This document shows positions 44,350 through 56,760 of a stretch of DNA of 64,000 nt, one piece after another. Below the pieces are notes generated by a model that saw only the letters and a program-made list of their open reading frames with translations, was not told the DNA's origin and did not search any database. Within the stretch, counting starts at the first letter, position 1. The number at the start of each line of letters is the position of its first letter. The translations under genes were made by a program, and so were the position numbers. Source of the stretch: Taudactylus pleione (Eukaryota > Chordata > Amphibia > Anura > Myobatrachidae); assembly GCA_031769625.1 (NCBI GenBank), contig JAUIMM010000124.1, positions 11,745,001 through 11,809,000 of the forward strand, read 5' to 3'.

Positions 44350-45485
44350 ATTTTATCCATTAACTGACATATTCAATATTATGTTTGCCTGTACCATATT
44401 CCAAGGTGCCACAGACAACAAGGCTGCTCTGCTCAGAGGAGACGAGCAGATGTTTACTGGAGTCATGAAGTCTGATAGCTCATAAAAGGTTTTCCTCTGC
44501 TTATTTGGAGTGTAAATGTCAGTTCCTCTGAACTACATTAGCATTGAACAGAAGGCATACAATTGCTAAAGATATTCAGACTTCTGACAGTGGTTTTTAA
44601 CTCTACATTTAAAACACTCCTCTGCTCATACCAGTATCTGTGTGCATTTTAATTATTTGTTACAGACATACCCATACATTGACTAAACCTTGCATAAATA
44701 TATATATGCACGCATTTGTGCGCATCAGATTGCACCAACGCAAAGTAGCATCCTATTTACTCTTTATCAACCCATAGATGACTAGATCATCAGATAATAA
44801 TTGTACAGCGATCATAACCAATTATCTGACTTTGACAGTCCACCCTTCGATAGCAAATATATTACATTCTGATCTTAACCTTTCCAGTCATGCATAATAA
44901 TGTATTATTCTATGTTCTAAATGGTGTGACACAAGTCGGTCATTGAACCATTAATAATGCATTTCAAGAGGGTAGAGTAACCCTTGTACACACTCAACGG
45001 ATCTATATGGGACCATGGGTAGGATGTGGGATCTCATCGAACCTACAAAGGAAGTCTGGGGAAATGAGACTACATTATCTAGGATGTTTAAGGGAACATT
45101 TACAATAATTATTATTATACATGACTTTGCCTGTTCACATATTATTATCTGTAGGCCCATTCAATGTCGGGATTGTAATGCAATTCTTCACTATATTAGT
45201 GTATGTGTTATGTATGTTGATCATACAGGTGGTAAAAGAGAGAAAATTCAATTTGGAGAGAATCATAACAATACCATTTTTATAGTTCTAAAACCAAGAG
45301 CCTATGGTTATTCTTATTATGTTATCTTCAATAAATGTGGTGAGGGCGCGCTTCTGGAGTGTTGTCATCTTGGACATCTGTTCTGGATGATCTGGATCCC
45401 AATCCTTCCAATCTGTGTCTCATTCGGTCATCTATGGATTTGTGTAGCCATCTACCAGGAATATTGTCTATCCACAGCTGGGCCT
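44350..45485. other. Unassigned sequence with one longer open frame
   Basis: The plus-strand frame at 45015-45488 (157 residues) has clusters such as TIIIIIHDFACSHIIICR but no recognisable domain, and the composition is AT-rich like its surroundings. I do not call it a gene. Confidence 0.3.
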
Positions 45486-45489
45486 TAGT

Positions 45490-46335
45490 AAAAAATAAAA
45501 AATTTAAAAAAAGCCTTTTAAAAAAAAAAACCCTTTTAAAAATGCCTTTTTTCTTTTATTTTTTTATTTTTTTTCTTTCTTTTCTTTTTTCTTTTGCAAA
45601 AGAAATAATTAAATAAATAAAAACAGTATGCACCAGCAAGACAAGCAGGGAGGGGAAGAGGGTGTTAGGATAGGTAAAAAGAGAGACTCCAATGTTTAAA
45701 ACTCTTTTAAAAACAATGTTAGAGCAGGAGGTGAAATGATATTCAATGTCCAGATGATTAGGAGGGATCGAGATATTTTAGCTACTGTCCCTGACTGCTC
45801 CTGCCTGTGGGTTACTCTGGGACTTTTGCAGCATGCGATCTTTTCCTCCTTTGCTGTCCAGAATACTCTGTGGGGATCTGACTGGAGCATGCCACAGCGG
45901 CTGGTGATGACGTCACTTGCCGGTGGCTTGCTGCTCTCTTGGTCTTGGTCTGCTCTTTGTCAAGCATCTTGAAGGACGTGAAATGTTGGAAGACAGAGCA
46001 GAGCAGTGTGCAACTCTAAGCAGGACCAAGAGAGCAGCAAGCCGCCGGCAAGTGACATCATCACCAGCTGCTGTGGCATGCTCCAGTCGGATCCCAACAG
46101 AGTATTCTGCTCTAACATTGTTTTTAAAAGAGTTTTAAACATTGGAGTCTCTCTTTTTACATATACTAATACCGTCTTCCCCTCCCAGCGTGTCTTGCTG
46201 GTGCATACTGTTTTTATTTATTTAATTATTTATTTTGTAAAAGGAAAAAGAAAAGAAAGAAAAAAAAGAATACATTTTTTAAAAGGGTTTTTTTTTTAAA
46301 TGCTTTTTTTTTTTTTAAAAATTTCATTTTAAATT
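45490..46335. mobile_element. Fold-back element, ~845 bp
   Basis: Arms are inverted copies around a centre near 45984. Left has AAAACAGTATGCACCAGCAAGACA, GACTCCAATGTTTAAAACTC, GGATCTGACTGGAGCATGCCACAGC, TGGTGATGACGTCACTTGCCGG and GCTTGCTGCTCTCTTGG; each recurs as its reverse complement on the right. The left arm has ~132 bp (45729-45860) with no partner on the right. Outer ends are long A- and T-rich tracts. The direct repeat AGCTGGGCCTT occurs at ~45476 and ~46479, flanking the element. Confidence 0.85.
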
Positions 46336-46479
46336 TTTTCTTTTTTTAACATAGATCAATAGGAACTAACAATAGTACTTAGTGCTCAGTCATCCTATTA
46401 CCTTGTCTAAATCGAACTACACTGAGCTGCTTACATATACACAGCGCAGCATACTATTATCTACCTCACTTTCATAGCT

Positions 46480-49400
46480 GGGCCTTGTCAGCATCTTAAA
46501 ATAAGAAATTTGAGATATCAGTACTTTTGAATGTCTCCATCTTTCCTACCAAGTCTGACGTCTTGACTTCCACCTGATCCATTTGCAGTCTTTAGATATC
46601 CTGCGGTTGGCTTGATTTGCCTACATGGACGAAAAACAGATTCTCCAGGCGTTAGTGGTCCCCCCCCTCTACTGTGATAATTTAGAATTTTGTCAGCTCC
46701 ATATTGGAGTTTCCAAAAAACACAACTTATTGACATTGACGAGTGTTTCAGACTCAACTTTACATCGTTTTCTCCTCTAGGTGAAGATCCTACAATGCCT
46801 TTTCCTTTCTTATTTTTGATGAAAATCTCCAAATAATTATCCCTAATCTGGGAAATTCTAAATTTCCAACCTTCAAATACCCATGTAAATCCTGGGCTTT
46901 TAATACACTTTGACCTGTTTACCTACAGGGAAACAATTATTTAAACATCCTAACATCAGTGGAATCTTAAATGACATGATCCATATGTACCTCTACCTTT
47001 ATTACAGAACTTGCCGATCTGCAATTCAGTCTTTTCCAACTCCATTCTGCTTACCAGTATACATAGAACGACTATCATAGAACTCATTGCAAACCTGCCA
47101 TATGACCCTATTAATTATACTGAATTTCTTAACCTAAAATAAATCTATAAACTGGTATACATACAGACTGCACACAGATGAGCACATTTAACTATACACA
47201 GAAAAGTATGCAGCTCATACAAATTCCTCACAGAAAACCAAGATCATGTGAGCACAAATAAACCATAAACCTCTGTATTGCATGTGTGTGTTCAGTAATG
47301 CTCTATATTACACAGATCCCTATTTTCCAAGATTGTGTGTACTGTAAACCCACCCTCCTTTTGTTCACAATCAGACATTGCGGACAACAGAAGGTCATAA
47401 ATACAATTCCTAATTCACATTAGTGCTGCATTCTAGCTCCTGTATAAACCATGATTATTCATAACAAACATCTTAAAATGTGCCAATTATAATGTTTGTG
47501 ACATTCTCAGAACACCCCACATTGGAACAATCCTTCAATATATATATCACATTCTGATATGTAAAAATAATTTTATCATCACTAAAAAAATGTATTTCCA
47601 GCTACATTCATTTGCTTCAAATATATAAAAATTAGTCATATCTGCATTGGCTGCTATTACTTATTAATTCCCCAGTACTTTAAAACAGGCAGTGTACATG
47701 TGTGACTTTAATGCCCAATATTCACTGTAGATATGCTGCCGGGTGACCTATATGATATAGGCAGCACATATAGGGTTAATACAAGATACCTTTGAATAAC
47801 CAGGAATTACCATTTCTTCAACAATAGAGCCTGCTTTTCCGTGTGACTTCAGTCCTGTAAAACTACAATTTTTGGAAAGAAACTATTATCTTGTACAACC
47901 ATTAAAAATGAACATAAGTAAGTTTATAATTAGTACTGTGAAAATTCAATGCTGGATTGATATTCTTATTGAGACGGCCACCTTATAACTAAGTTAACAT
48001 TCTATCTATTGTAACTTAGAATCCCAATTTAGATTAATACTAGATCAAAGTGAACCTCTTGTAAACAACAAAAGAATCTATTGTCTAGACTGTCAAGTAG
48101 CTTCAAGGAAAAACCTGTTCTTATTAGCATACACTAAATATTCTGAATTGAAATCACAATCTCAATATTTACTGTAAACAAAGACACTCTTTCCTGAAAT
48201 GAACAATGATTAAAAAACTGCATACACTTAAAATACAGTACATTCCAAAATCATGAATAACCACCTAAATATCTAAAATGTTATCAATTGCTCTTTTATA
48301 GCCATGATAAATTATTTTGCCTAACAATATACATTTTTCCTTTAAACCATTAATTTTTATATTAATCTCACCAATTTCAGTCACAGCTGAATTTACAGTG
48401 GGTTCACTATCTTCTTCAGAAACCTTACCTTAAAGTGCCTTAACACAGGAAAAAAATTTACTTGTTACATTTTTATTATTATTTTGGTATCAGCCGTACT
48501 ACTCTTTACCTTTGGTAGCGCTACCTGGCGGTGCGTGCGCGCATACATGTCGCTGTTTTGCATTGCATACACACTCCCTTGTGTCGTGTGTGCGATGCTG
48601 TTTTGCGTCGCATGCAAGCCATTCAGCCACATGTTCCCCTCGTGCTGCCACAACTTTAAACAGTCATTGTATTTTACTCGTTTCTTCAGTGATTTTACTA
48701 AACATGTGTTATTTCTAACATTATTCAATACCTCCAAATCGAAACTGCCAACTTTAGGAAAGGGTTTCCATTGGTTATTTTGACCCATATGTACGCAGTT
48801 GCATATGAGCCATACTTCACATTCATAATATACCTTGCCGAACTGGCAAGCCCATCCATGAGCAGCACATCATCCACCATTTCTAGCATTTGCTTAGCCC
48901 CCATTCCGGAGAATGTTTAGCAACTTATCACTAGAGAATTTCGAATGGTGAATGATTCCTAAGAGCTACGTTCACACACTTCTTCATGTTGTGCACAGCT
49001 GGACTGCTAAGGGTTTCAGTCAGCTTACACAATGAGGAGCAGAACAATTGCCTATTGCAATCTATCCTGCTTGCGGCAAATTTTACCCAAGCTTCATCCG
49101 CTTGCTTCCTACTTTGAGTTACTTTCACCTCGTAGAATTTAAGTGTTCCAATAACACTTACCCTTGCCAGTGATGTCCTCCCCACAACTACCCAAGTCAC
49201 AATCAGCTTACGCAACTATGCGGTCCAATTGCATTGCCCCAGAGAACCTAACTGATCAATAGGCTTTGCGATTACTATTGGGTGTTGGGCGAAAAAACTA
49301 CCGCTGGTTTTTCGTACCACAATATACCTGCTTTGTATACTGGTTTCCCCTGTCTCTTTTCAATAGTAACTTTTTCACATCACAAACACACGTTCACTTT

Positions 49401-50540
49401 CATATACCTTTGTTTTCTGGCCAGAAAAATACTTTCCTCTTGGCAGTACCTATACAGAGGTGTTCTACTAACTAACCAGATCTATCAAAACAATTGTTTA
49501 AACAGCGATACAGGGAAGACGCATACACTATTTGCGAATCACCTATTGCAGCGCAAAAGTGACAATACGAGAAACTGACTTTTCTCTCTTGTCCCTAGGT
49601 CCTAGCCAGTACCCCTTAGACCACCCGAAAAACACAGATTTCAATTTCACAACACTGAATATTAAAATTGTACAAATTCTACTCCAATTGCCCTTTAGTA
49701 ACTTTAGGTGAAACTAAAATAATGTGAAAATGGTGTGAAAACACCCTTTTTCACTTTATTTTAGTAAAAATAATGATAATAAATAGAGCCCAGAGAGAGC
49801 TGGAGTGTAGGGAGGAAGGTGTAATAATAGGTGATTTGGATGAGTAACTAAATGCTGCATACAGTATGTATCTCTGAGTTAGTTTAGTGTATTCAGTGTC
49901 ATCTCTATGTTTTTTTATTGTCGGTGTGTATCTCAGTGATTGTACATGTCACAGAGAAGAAGCAGTTGTTTGTTAGAAAGGAAGTTATTCATTTGCAGAG
50001 ACAGTTTTTGTATTCAGCATTGTCTCCCTGACAGTTCAGAAATATTAACATACAGTAGATAACCTTTTATGAGTTTAACTTTAAATTCCCTTTTACTAGT
50101 ATTTTCTCCAAATGTTAGCTATGCATTTCTAAAACAAACTCAAATATATGGGCAGGGTCTGGCTGGCAACTTTTAGCATGGGGGGCAAGTCCAGAGCACT
50201 GGCCCATAAGTAACGATGCATCCTTAAATGGAAGTTTTTGGTATAATAAATATTTATTAATAAAAAAAAATAGACCTAGTGTTAATTATCTCAAAGATAC
50301 AATATTAGCTGCCAAACATTATGCAGATGTACTGGCACGGACACTGCCACTGCATAGTATACATGCCAGCAGGTAAGTCTCCTGATATATGAAAGACGAT
50401 AATCCACAAAAGTGCTCATTGTTTTCTAGCAACATGTGCATGATTTCCTACGCCATATAATAGTATGGTGATGGCAAAATCATTAGATGTTTGCAGATAT
50501 CATAGAGAAAGTGATTTTCTCTACATTATCTAACATACAT
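46480..50540. other. Mostly AT-rich, no confirmed gene
   Basis: No convincing gene. The minus-strand frame at 48465-48788 begins Met-Gly-Gln and has a PKVGSFDLEVL motif reminiscent of a matrix (Gag) domain of an endogenous retrovirus, but there is no protease, RT or LTR pair to support it. Its downstream part is G+C-richer than its surroundings (48525-48660). A purine tract lies near 46660-46675. A small double hairpin with GGTGTGAAAACACC lies at ~49729-49780. Confidence 0.3.
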
Positions 50541-50544
50541 ACAG

Positions 50545-52555
50545 ATGTTAAATAAAAGAATAAAATAGCGCTGGTTAAAGCGCATTTGACACTTAGCACC
50601 TTGCACATATCCCCCAAATCTCAGTAAAGAGAGAGATATTACATACAGGATCTCCCTCCTACCATTGGAACAGTAACAGAACAAAACTGGGTAATAACAA
50701 ACAGATATATAGGTAGGAAGGCCCTGCTCGCAAGCTTACAATCTATAGGGAAATAGGCATTGATACACAAGGATAGGTGCTATATATTGCATTTTGGTCC
50801 AGCCAGAATGCACAGTTTCTTGGTTGGCTGCATGATCCAGTCACACAGGAATATCGACCAAATGTCATGAGGATGTGAGAGAAAGACGATGTGTGAGATT
50901 GTGTGTGGACTGTAAAAGGGGATATAATTAGATATGGAAGCTATGAAGGTTATGTGGTAGGTTCTGGAATCTGATAAGCTTGCCTGAAGAGGTGAGTTTT
51001 CAGGGAACGCTTGAAGGATTGGAGACTAGAAGAAAGTCTTATTGTGCGAGGTAGGTTATTACATAGAGTGGGTGCAGCGCGAAGAAAGTCCTGTAACCGT
51101 GAATGGGAGAAAGTAATGCATGGGGATGAGAGACGCAGATCTTGTGCTGAGCGGAGAGGTCGGGTTGGGAGATATTTTGAGATGAGTGAAGAGATGTATG
51201 TTGGTGTGGTTTGGTTAATAGCCTTATGTGTAAGTGAAAGTATTTTGTATTGAATACGGTAGAAAACCGGCAACCAATGGAGGGACTGACAGAGCAGGGC
51301 AGCAGAAGAAAAACGTTTCGCAAGGAAGATAAGCCTTGCAGCTGCATTCATAATGGATTGTAATGGTGATAGCCTGTTTTTGGGAAGACCAGTAAGGAGG
51401 CTATTGCAATAGTCAATGCGGGAAATAATAAGTGCATGGAATAGAGTTTTTGCAGTGTCTTGTGTGAGATATGGTAGAATTTTGGATACGTTTTTTAAAT
51501 GTATGTAACATGATTTTGAGACAGATTGAATATGAGGAACAAAGGACAGTTCAGAGTCAAGGATGACACCAAGGCAGCGAGCTTGTGGGGCAGGGTGGAT
51601 GGTCGAGGTATCAACAGTGATAGAGAGATCAGGTTGGTAACTGCTATTGGCCGGTGGAAATATAATTAATTCTGTTTTAGAAATATTAAGTTTCAGGTGG
51701 CGAGATGACATCCAAGATGAAATGGCAGAAAGACATTCAGTGACACGGACCGATACAGAAGGAGATAAATCTGGAGAGGATAGGTAGATTTGAGTATCAT
51801 CCGCATACAGATGGTACTGAAATCCAAAAGAGTGGATTAGTTTGCCAAGAGAGGTGGTATAGATTGAGAATAGTAAAGGTCCTAAGTCAGAGCCTTGCGG
51901 TACTCCAACTGATAGAGGTAGTGAAGAGGAGGCAGAATCAGAAAAACGAACAGTAAAAGAGCGATCAGATAGGTAGGAAGAAAACCAAGAAAGAGCTGTG
52001 TCCGTCAGACCTAGGGATTACAGTGTTTGTATGAGAAGAGAGTGGTCAACAGTGTCAAAAGCAGCAGAGAAATCTAGAAGAATTAGGAGTGAGTAATGGC
52101 CTTTAGCCTTGGCAGTGACAAGATCATTTACTACCTTAGTCAGTGCTGTCTCTGTGGAGTGTTGGGAACGAAAGCCGGACTGAAGTGGATCTAATAAGTT
52201 GTGTGAGTTAAGAAAGTGTGTGAGGTGGGTGTAGACAAATCTCTCAAGTAGCTTGGAGGGGCATGGGAGCTGGGAGATAGGACGGTAATTTGAGAGAGTA
52301 TTAGGGTCAGAATTTTGTTTTTTCAGAATGGGAGTAATCACTGCGTGCTTGAACAGTGATGGAAAGTTGCCAGTAGAGAGAGAGAGATTACATATTTTAG
52401 TTAGGGTTGGGATAAGCACAGGAGACAGAGCTTTACTGATTTGTGAGGGTATAGGATCTAGCGGAGAGGTAATAGAGTAGGAGGATGAGAAGAGTGTAGA
52501 TACTTCATCTTCGTTTGTGAGATCAAATGAAGAGAATGTTAGCTTACCTAACCTC
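50545..52555 (-). mobile_element. L2-like LINE, 5'-truncated
   Basis: Reverse transcriptase motifs on the minus strand: [54 protein letters not shown] (first catalytic Asp), GVPQGS and the YADD box at 51796-51807. The downstream part has [23 protein letters not shown], and [15 protein letters not shown], the standard C-terminus of L2/CR1-type elements. The 3'-UTR (50545-50950) has GATTGTAAGCTTGCGAGCAGGGCC. An in-frame stop at 52018-52020 separates the two large frames (52018-52419 and 50950-51711). The endonuclease domain and 5' end are missing beyond ~52555, as expected from incomplete reverse transcription. Confidence 0.85.
50950..52540 (-). pseudogene. LINE ORF2 remnant: reverse transcriptase and C-terminal region
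   Basis: The enzyme copies its own RNA into DNA at a nicked chromosomal site. Fingers/palm motifs lie at 52540-51700 and the thumb and C-terminal region at 51700-50950. The catalytic Asp of motif A and both Asp of YADD are intact, but a stop after LLIQTL at ~52018 breaks the frame and there is no endonuclease. The 253-residue frame (50950-51711) is intact to its natural stop, so only few inactivating changes are present in what remains. L2 is preferred over CR1 from the overall wording of the RT block; CR1-group is the alternative. Confidence 0.75.
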
Positions 52556-52559
52556 CTCA

Positions 52560-53125
52560 GTCCCTGTATTTATTGGGTATTCAGTACAATGCTTACATTA
52601 AGAGGGCGATTTTGCACATGGTCATTTATGTAAAAAATAAATATCAACCTAGGTACAGACGATCTGGAAACTGTTGTGAAATATGCCTTCAAAATTAATG
52701 TTTGTCTGTTCCAAACACACTGCATGCTGACATGTTCCCTGTGATTCCTTTTGTTTAATGAGCCATCTAATAATCCAAAGAAATTCAAACTGTGACGTAG
52801 TGATACTAATTAGCATTTTCATTGCACACTGTTTTATGACTGCATAGAGATTTATTGAGGATGTTGGGGGGGAAATAAAGCAATACATTTTATAACACCA
52901 TGAGCTTTATTTCAGGCAGCAGTTAAAAAAAGAAACTGTGAAATGGGACTATAAGCAAAATAGATGGATGGATATAATTTATTATAGATTACAGATAAGA
53001 CGACAATGAATTATGGAAGATTCTTAACATGCAAAAATGAAACATAGAAAACACAATGACGGTAAAGTTGTGTTCTTGTATAGACACATAATATTTATGT
53101 TTAATAAATCAGTCTATATTACATA
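52560..53125. other. No identified feature
   Basis: AT-rich, no gene, RNA or transposon ends seen. Confidence 0.5.
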
Positions 53126-53130
53126 AATAT

Positions 53131-53175
<45 letters not shown>
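53131..53175. repeat. (GA)n microsatellite
   Basis: GAGAGAAAGAGAGAGA.. continuing to GAGAAGG; about 22 dinucleotides with one interruption. Confidence 0.97.
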
Positions 53176-53177
<2 letters not shown>

Positions 53178-53416
53178 ACAGATAATTATATTGAACGCTA
53201 CTAGCAAAATTAACCAATACAGATACTGTAAATAAAAAAGAAAGCTAGCAAATGATTACAAATTAGGAAGAGAAATTAGAAATAAACATAAACCACACAT
53301 TGTTTAGTAATCTGTGTTATGCTCTACGTATGTGTAGTGATAAAATTATACGATGATAAATTATTTATGTACTTGTATCTGGTATGAAAATGACAGCAAT
53401 TATACACACATTCTTA

Positions 53417-53738
53417 GATTGTAAGATTGTTAGATTTTTAGAATGTAAGCTCTTACCTTTAGAATGTAAGCTCTTACGAGCAGGGCCCTCTACCATCTTA
53501 TCCCTAATTTAGTTTCATCTACTTCTTACTCACCACTAGGGAACCTAACACTTGGTTGCTAATGCTCTGTTGCTTATCTGGGTGTTATGGTTGCTAATGT
53601 AGCAATATATATTATCCATGTCCTGGTCCTGTATTGTATTGTTCTATAAGTAACTTGTCTACAACTTGTTTATGTACTTTGTAAGCTGCTGCGGAACACT
53701 TGTGGTGCCATATATATAAATGATAATAATAATAATAA
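53417..53738 (+). mobile_element. L2-like LINE 3'-UTR fragment
   Basis: AGAATGTAAGCTCTTACGAGCAGGGCCCTC matches the TGTAAGCTTGCGAGCAGGGCC segment of the LINE at 50545-52555; the end is GTGGTGCCATATATATAAATGATAATAATAATAA. The AGAATGTAAGCTCTTAC word is duplicated (53437-53476). The 3' tail directly abuts a Tc1-like element. Confidence 0.75.
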
Positions 53739-54903
53739 CACCACCTAACAGCCAAAGTAACCGTCATGTGCAGCACGGACAGCAGCTAAACAGGCTGGGA
53801 GTGACTCAATAAGGTGCTGGTAGGTTGGCACAGGTATCTGGAGCCATGCTGACTGCTGTGCATCCCACAGCTGCTGAACGGTGCATGGTGGAGTATCCAT
53901 AGAGTGAACACAACAATCAAGGTGGTCCCACAGATGCTCATTTTGGGTTTAAGTCTGGGGAATTAGGGGGCCAGAGAAGTACTTGGAAGTCTTGGTCATG
54001 CTCGTCCAACCATTGTCGGCCATTTCTAGCCGTGACATGTCGCATTGTCTTGCTGGAAGATCCCATCAGCCTCAAGGAAGACAATCAGCATGTATGGGTG
54101 TACATTTTCTTCAAAGATGGAGTCATAACCAAATTAGTTGAGGTTGCCTTCCACATGGATGAGTGGGCCCAGAGAATGCCATGAAAACATTCCCCAGACC
54201 ATAATGCTGCCACCACCAGCTTGTGTTCTTCCAGCAATTGTTGCAGGGTGTTTGTTCTCCAATGTTCCTCGCCTGACACACCAATGTCCATCCGTTTGAT
54301 GAAGCATAAAACGTGACTCATCAAGGAAGGAAACCCTTCGCCAATCAGCGGAGGTCCAATTCCAATACAGGTGTGAAAATTGAAGCCTTTTCCACCAATG
54401 CACCTTCGTTAGCATAGGTGCTGCTGCTTATAAGGCTCCATTTGCTTCGGAGCCTTATATGCAGCATGGTTTGCTGAACTGTCATTTTAGACACACATCT
54501 GGTGGCCCCCAGGTTCATTTTGATGGTGAGCTGCTCAACTGTAGCGTGTCGGTTGGCCCTCATTCGACCTTCATAGCTGACGTTCACCTCTCACATCAAT
54601 GGCTTCCGCAATTTCTAAGTCCATTATTTGCAATGGTACCATTTGTCCAGTCACGATACACCTTCACCACAGCAGCATGTGAACAGTTCACAAACTGCTC
54701 TGTTTCAGAAATACTGCCACCCATGGCAACTCTGATAAATCATCCCTTTCACCTATGACAGCAACGAGTGATATGTGTGCAGACGGTCTATCGCACACCT
54801 TATATACCCACAAAGCCAGTGCATGGCACGTGACGTACTTCATGGGCTACGCACAGCCGATGTCAAATTTAGGAGGTGGTCAAAAAAATGTGACTCGACT
54901 GTG
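53739..54903 (-). mobile_element. Tc1-like element, one end missing
   Basis: The right terminus reads CACAGTCGAGTCACA on the minus strand, ending at 54903 next to TA. The left end lacks the outermost bases: only the inner ACCACCTAACA, matching GACCACCTCCTAAAT, is left, where it meets the L2 tail. Transposase pieces on the minus strand: SFLDESRFML (first Asp), GGGSIMVWGMFSW, IFQQDNATCH (second Asp) and a frame consistent with NEHLWD (Glu position). These match the DD34E layout of Tc1. Frames are broken by stops and shifts. Confidence 0.85.
53760..54760 (-). pseudogene. Tc1-type transposase, frameshifted
   Basis: Frames 54345-54587 (helix-turn-helix part with ANRHATVEQLTIKMN), 54134-54415 (catalytic, TDGHWCVRRGTLENKH) and 54085-54324 each hold a section. 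Further conserved text is split by stops. The enzyme would bind terminal repeats and insert at TA. Here it cannot be made as one protein. It is not closely similar to the transposase at 57705-58760, so the two Tc1 elements belong to different subfamilies. Confidence 0.8.
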
Positions 54904-54909
54904 TATGTA

Positions 54910-55570
54910 TCCAAAAATTATTCTTAATATGTAAAACATATACTAAAATTCTCAAGTATTCTTTAGATAATTCAAGTTACAATGAGTAAGTACATTCTAT
55001 GTTTAAAAAGATCACATGTAGTGGTACACATGGCTGATGATACAATATGATATATAAATAAACAGGAGAAAGACCTTTAATATCTCTAATGTCCCTAGAT
55101 GTCTATCAATTATAGTAGCCCAGATAATCTTTTCACAGTAAGAATATTAGTTTAGCTCTTATACCAGAGCATAATCATTGTTGTAATCAATATTCACCAA
55201 TTTAAATGTCTCAAATGGAATAAATCCCCTTAGTTAACATAAAATTGGAAATATCACTTTTAAGGTAATCAAATTCTCCAATTATTAAGAACATCCATTG
55301 TTCAAATTGGTTTTATATGAAATAAACAAAATGGAAAGTGCTAAATATTATTTGTATGTCTCTCTTGAACTTTTACTCATATTCGCATAATGCGTGACTG
55401 GTGCAGTGGGTTAACTACCTGACCTGCACTGATTAGAACATTGCCAGACAGACATTCAGGGAGAGAGAACAAGTGACTCTTGACTATAATAATACTTTTT
55501 GCAGGTAATATTATCTTTCTTTCACCCAACTTTATAAGATAATGAAGAAGACCGAGTTTTGGATTCAAGA
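54910..55570. other. AT-rich, no identified feature
   Basis: No gene, RNA gene or transposon ends are visible. Confidence 0.5.
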
Positions 55571-55800
55571 TAATACAGTAGGCATTCTAGTGGTTTATGT
55601 ATAATACATTGTGAGTTAACGTGATCTCTATACTATATAGAGAGCATTATATTCATCTCTATGCAACAGAGCATTTTATTGACCTCATGCAATACATTTA
55701 TTATTAATAATTAGTTACTTTTGTAGCACCAGCATATTCTGTTGCACTTTATGATTGGGAACAGACAGTAATAAAACAAGAGTGGGTAAATAACAGACAT
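55570..55800. repeat. Dispersed repeat, copy 1 (partner at 59310-59520)
   Basis: AGGCATTCTAGTGGTTTATGTATAATACAT, CTATACTATATAGAGAGC, GACCTCATGCAATACAT and CAGCATATTCTGTTGCACTTTATGATTGGGAACA recur in order at 59310-59520. The two copies are direct and lie ~3.74 kb apart around a hAT and a Tc1-like element. Confidence 0.8.
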
Positions 55801-56099
55801 ATAATAAATACAGAGAGTATTCTCAGGGCCATCTTAATAGCATTGTATGACATGGGCAGAGCAATGCACTGGGCCACCTACCCATCCATTCACATGAATA
55901 AATATAAACAAAAAAAATAGGATTCTGTGGAATCCAAACCACTCTGAACACTAGGGATCCGAGTCCACCCGAGCCGAAGCTCGGGTGTTCCCGTCCTGAC
56001 TTGGATCCCACTTTAAAGCCAAACGTCATCCTCCTGACGTTGGATTCTCACGAGAGTTTGTTTCTATATAAGGTGCCGCGACTTGGACTCGGCACCATT

Positions 56100-56410
56100 T
56101 CACTGTTCACTCGCATGCTGCACACTGCTTTGCAATGTCTCTCTGCATATGTTAAAGTGGATGTGTCCAGAGTGACTGTGCTGGTATAGTGACTGTAGGG
56201 GGCTGATGTATGCTGCGCTACTCTGCTGATTAAAGTGGCTGTAGCCTGTGTCCAGACTCCCAAGTGGCTGTGCTGTTAAATTACTGTGTGTAGGGGGGCA
56301 CACTGCATGGCACGCTGATGTATGCTGAACTCTACTCTGCTGATTAAAGTGGTTGTGTCCAGACTCACATGTGGCCGTGTGTACAAAGCATGCTGATGGA
56401 TGCTGCGCTG
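56100..56410. repeat. Tandem repeat in the short hAT (first array)
   Basis: Two to three copies of a ~120-bp unit with TGTATGCTG..CTACTCTGCTGATTAAAGTGG..GTGTCCAGACTC (56190-56280, 56310-56375). Confidence 0.75.
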
Positions 56411-56504
56411 TACTCATGCCCATCTGCTTCAGTGCAAAAAAAAGTAAAATATTTTTTAAGAAATTATAAAATAAAGGAAACAAAAATTAATAAAAGTATT
56501 TTTT

Positions 56505-56760
56505 TGTGTACTGTATACAAGCACTGTGACTCTTTGGGCCATAGCCCTCTGTGTATCCAAACACTGTGACTCCTTGGGCCTTAGCCCACTGTGTATACAA
56601 GCACCGTGACTCCTTGGGCCGTAACCCTTTGTGAATAATGTATACAAGCACTGTGACTCCTTGGGCTGTACCTCTCTGTGTATACAAGAATTGTGACTCT
56701 TTGAGCCGTAGCCCACTGTGTATACAAGAACTGTGACTCTGAGGCCATACCCCACTGGGT
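56505..56760. repeat. Tandem repeat in the short hAT (second array)
   Basis: About five units, ~46-63 bp: GTATACAAGCACTGTGACTCCTTGGGCCGTAGCCCACTGT. Cys/His/Ser-rich minus-strand frames are by-products. Confidence 0.9.

Noticed and set aside
45015..45488. 157-residue plus-strand gene
   Set aside because: No domain recognised; start and end lie in repeat-bearing, AT-rich DNA with no splice or promoter pattern.
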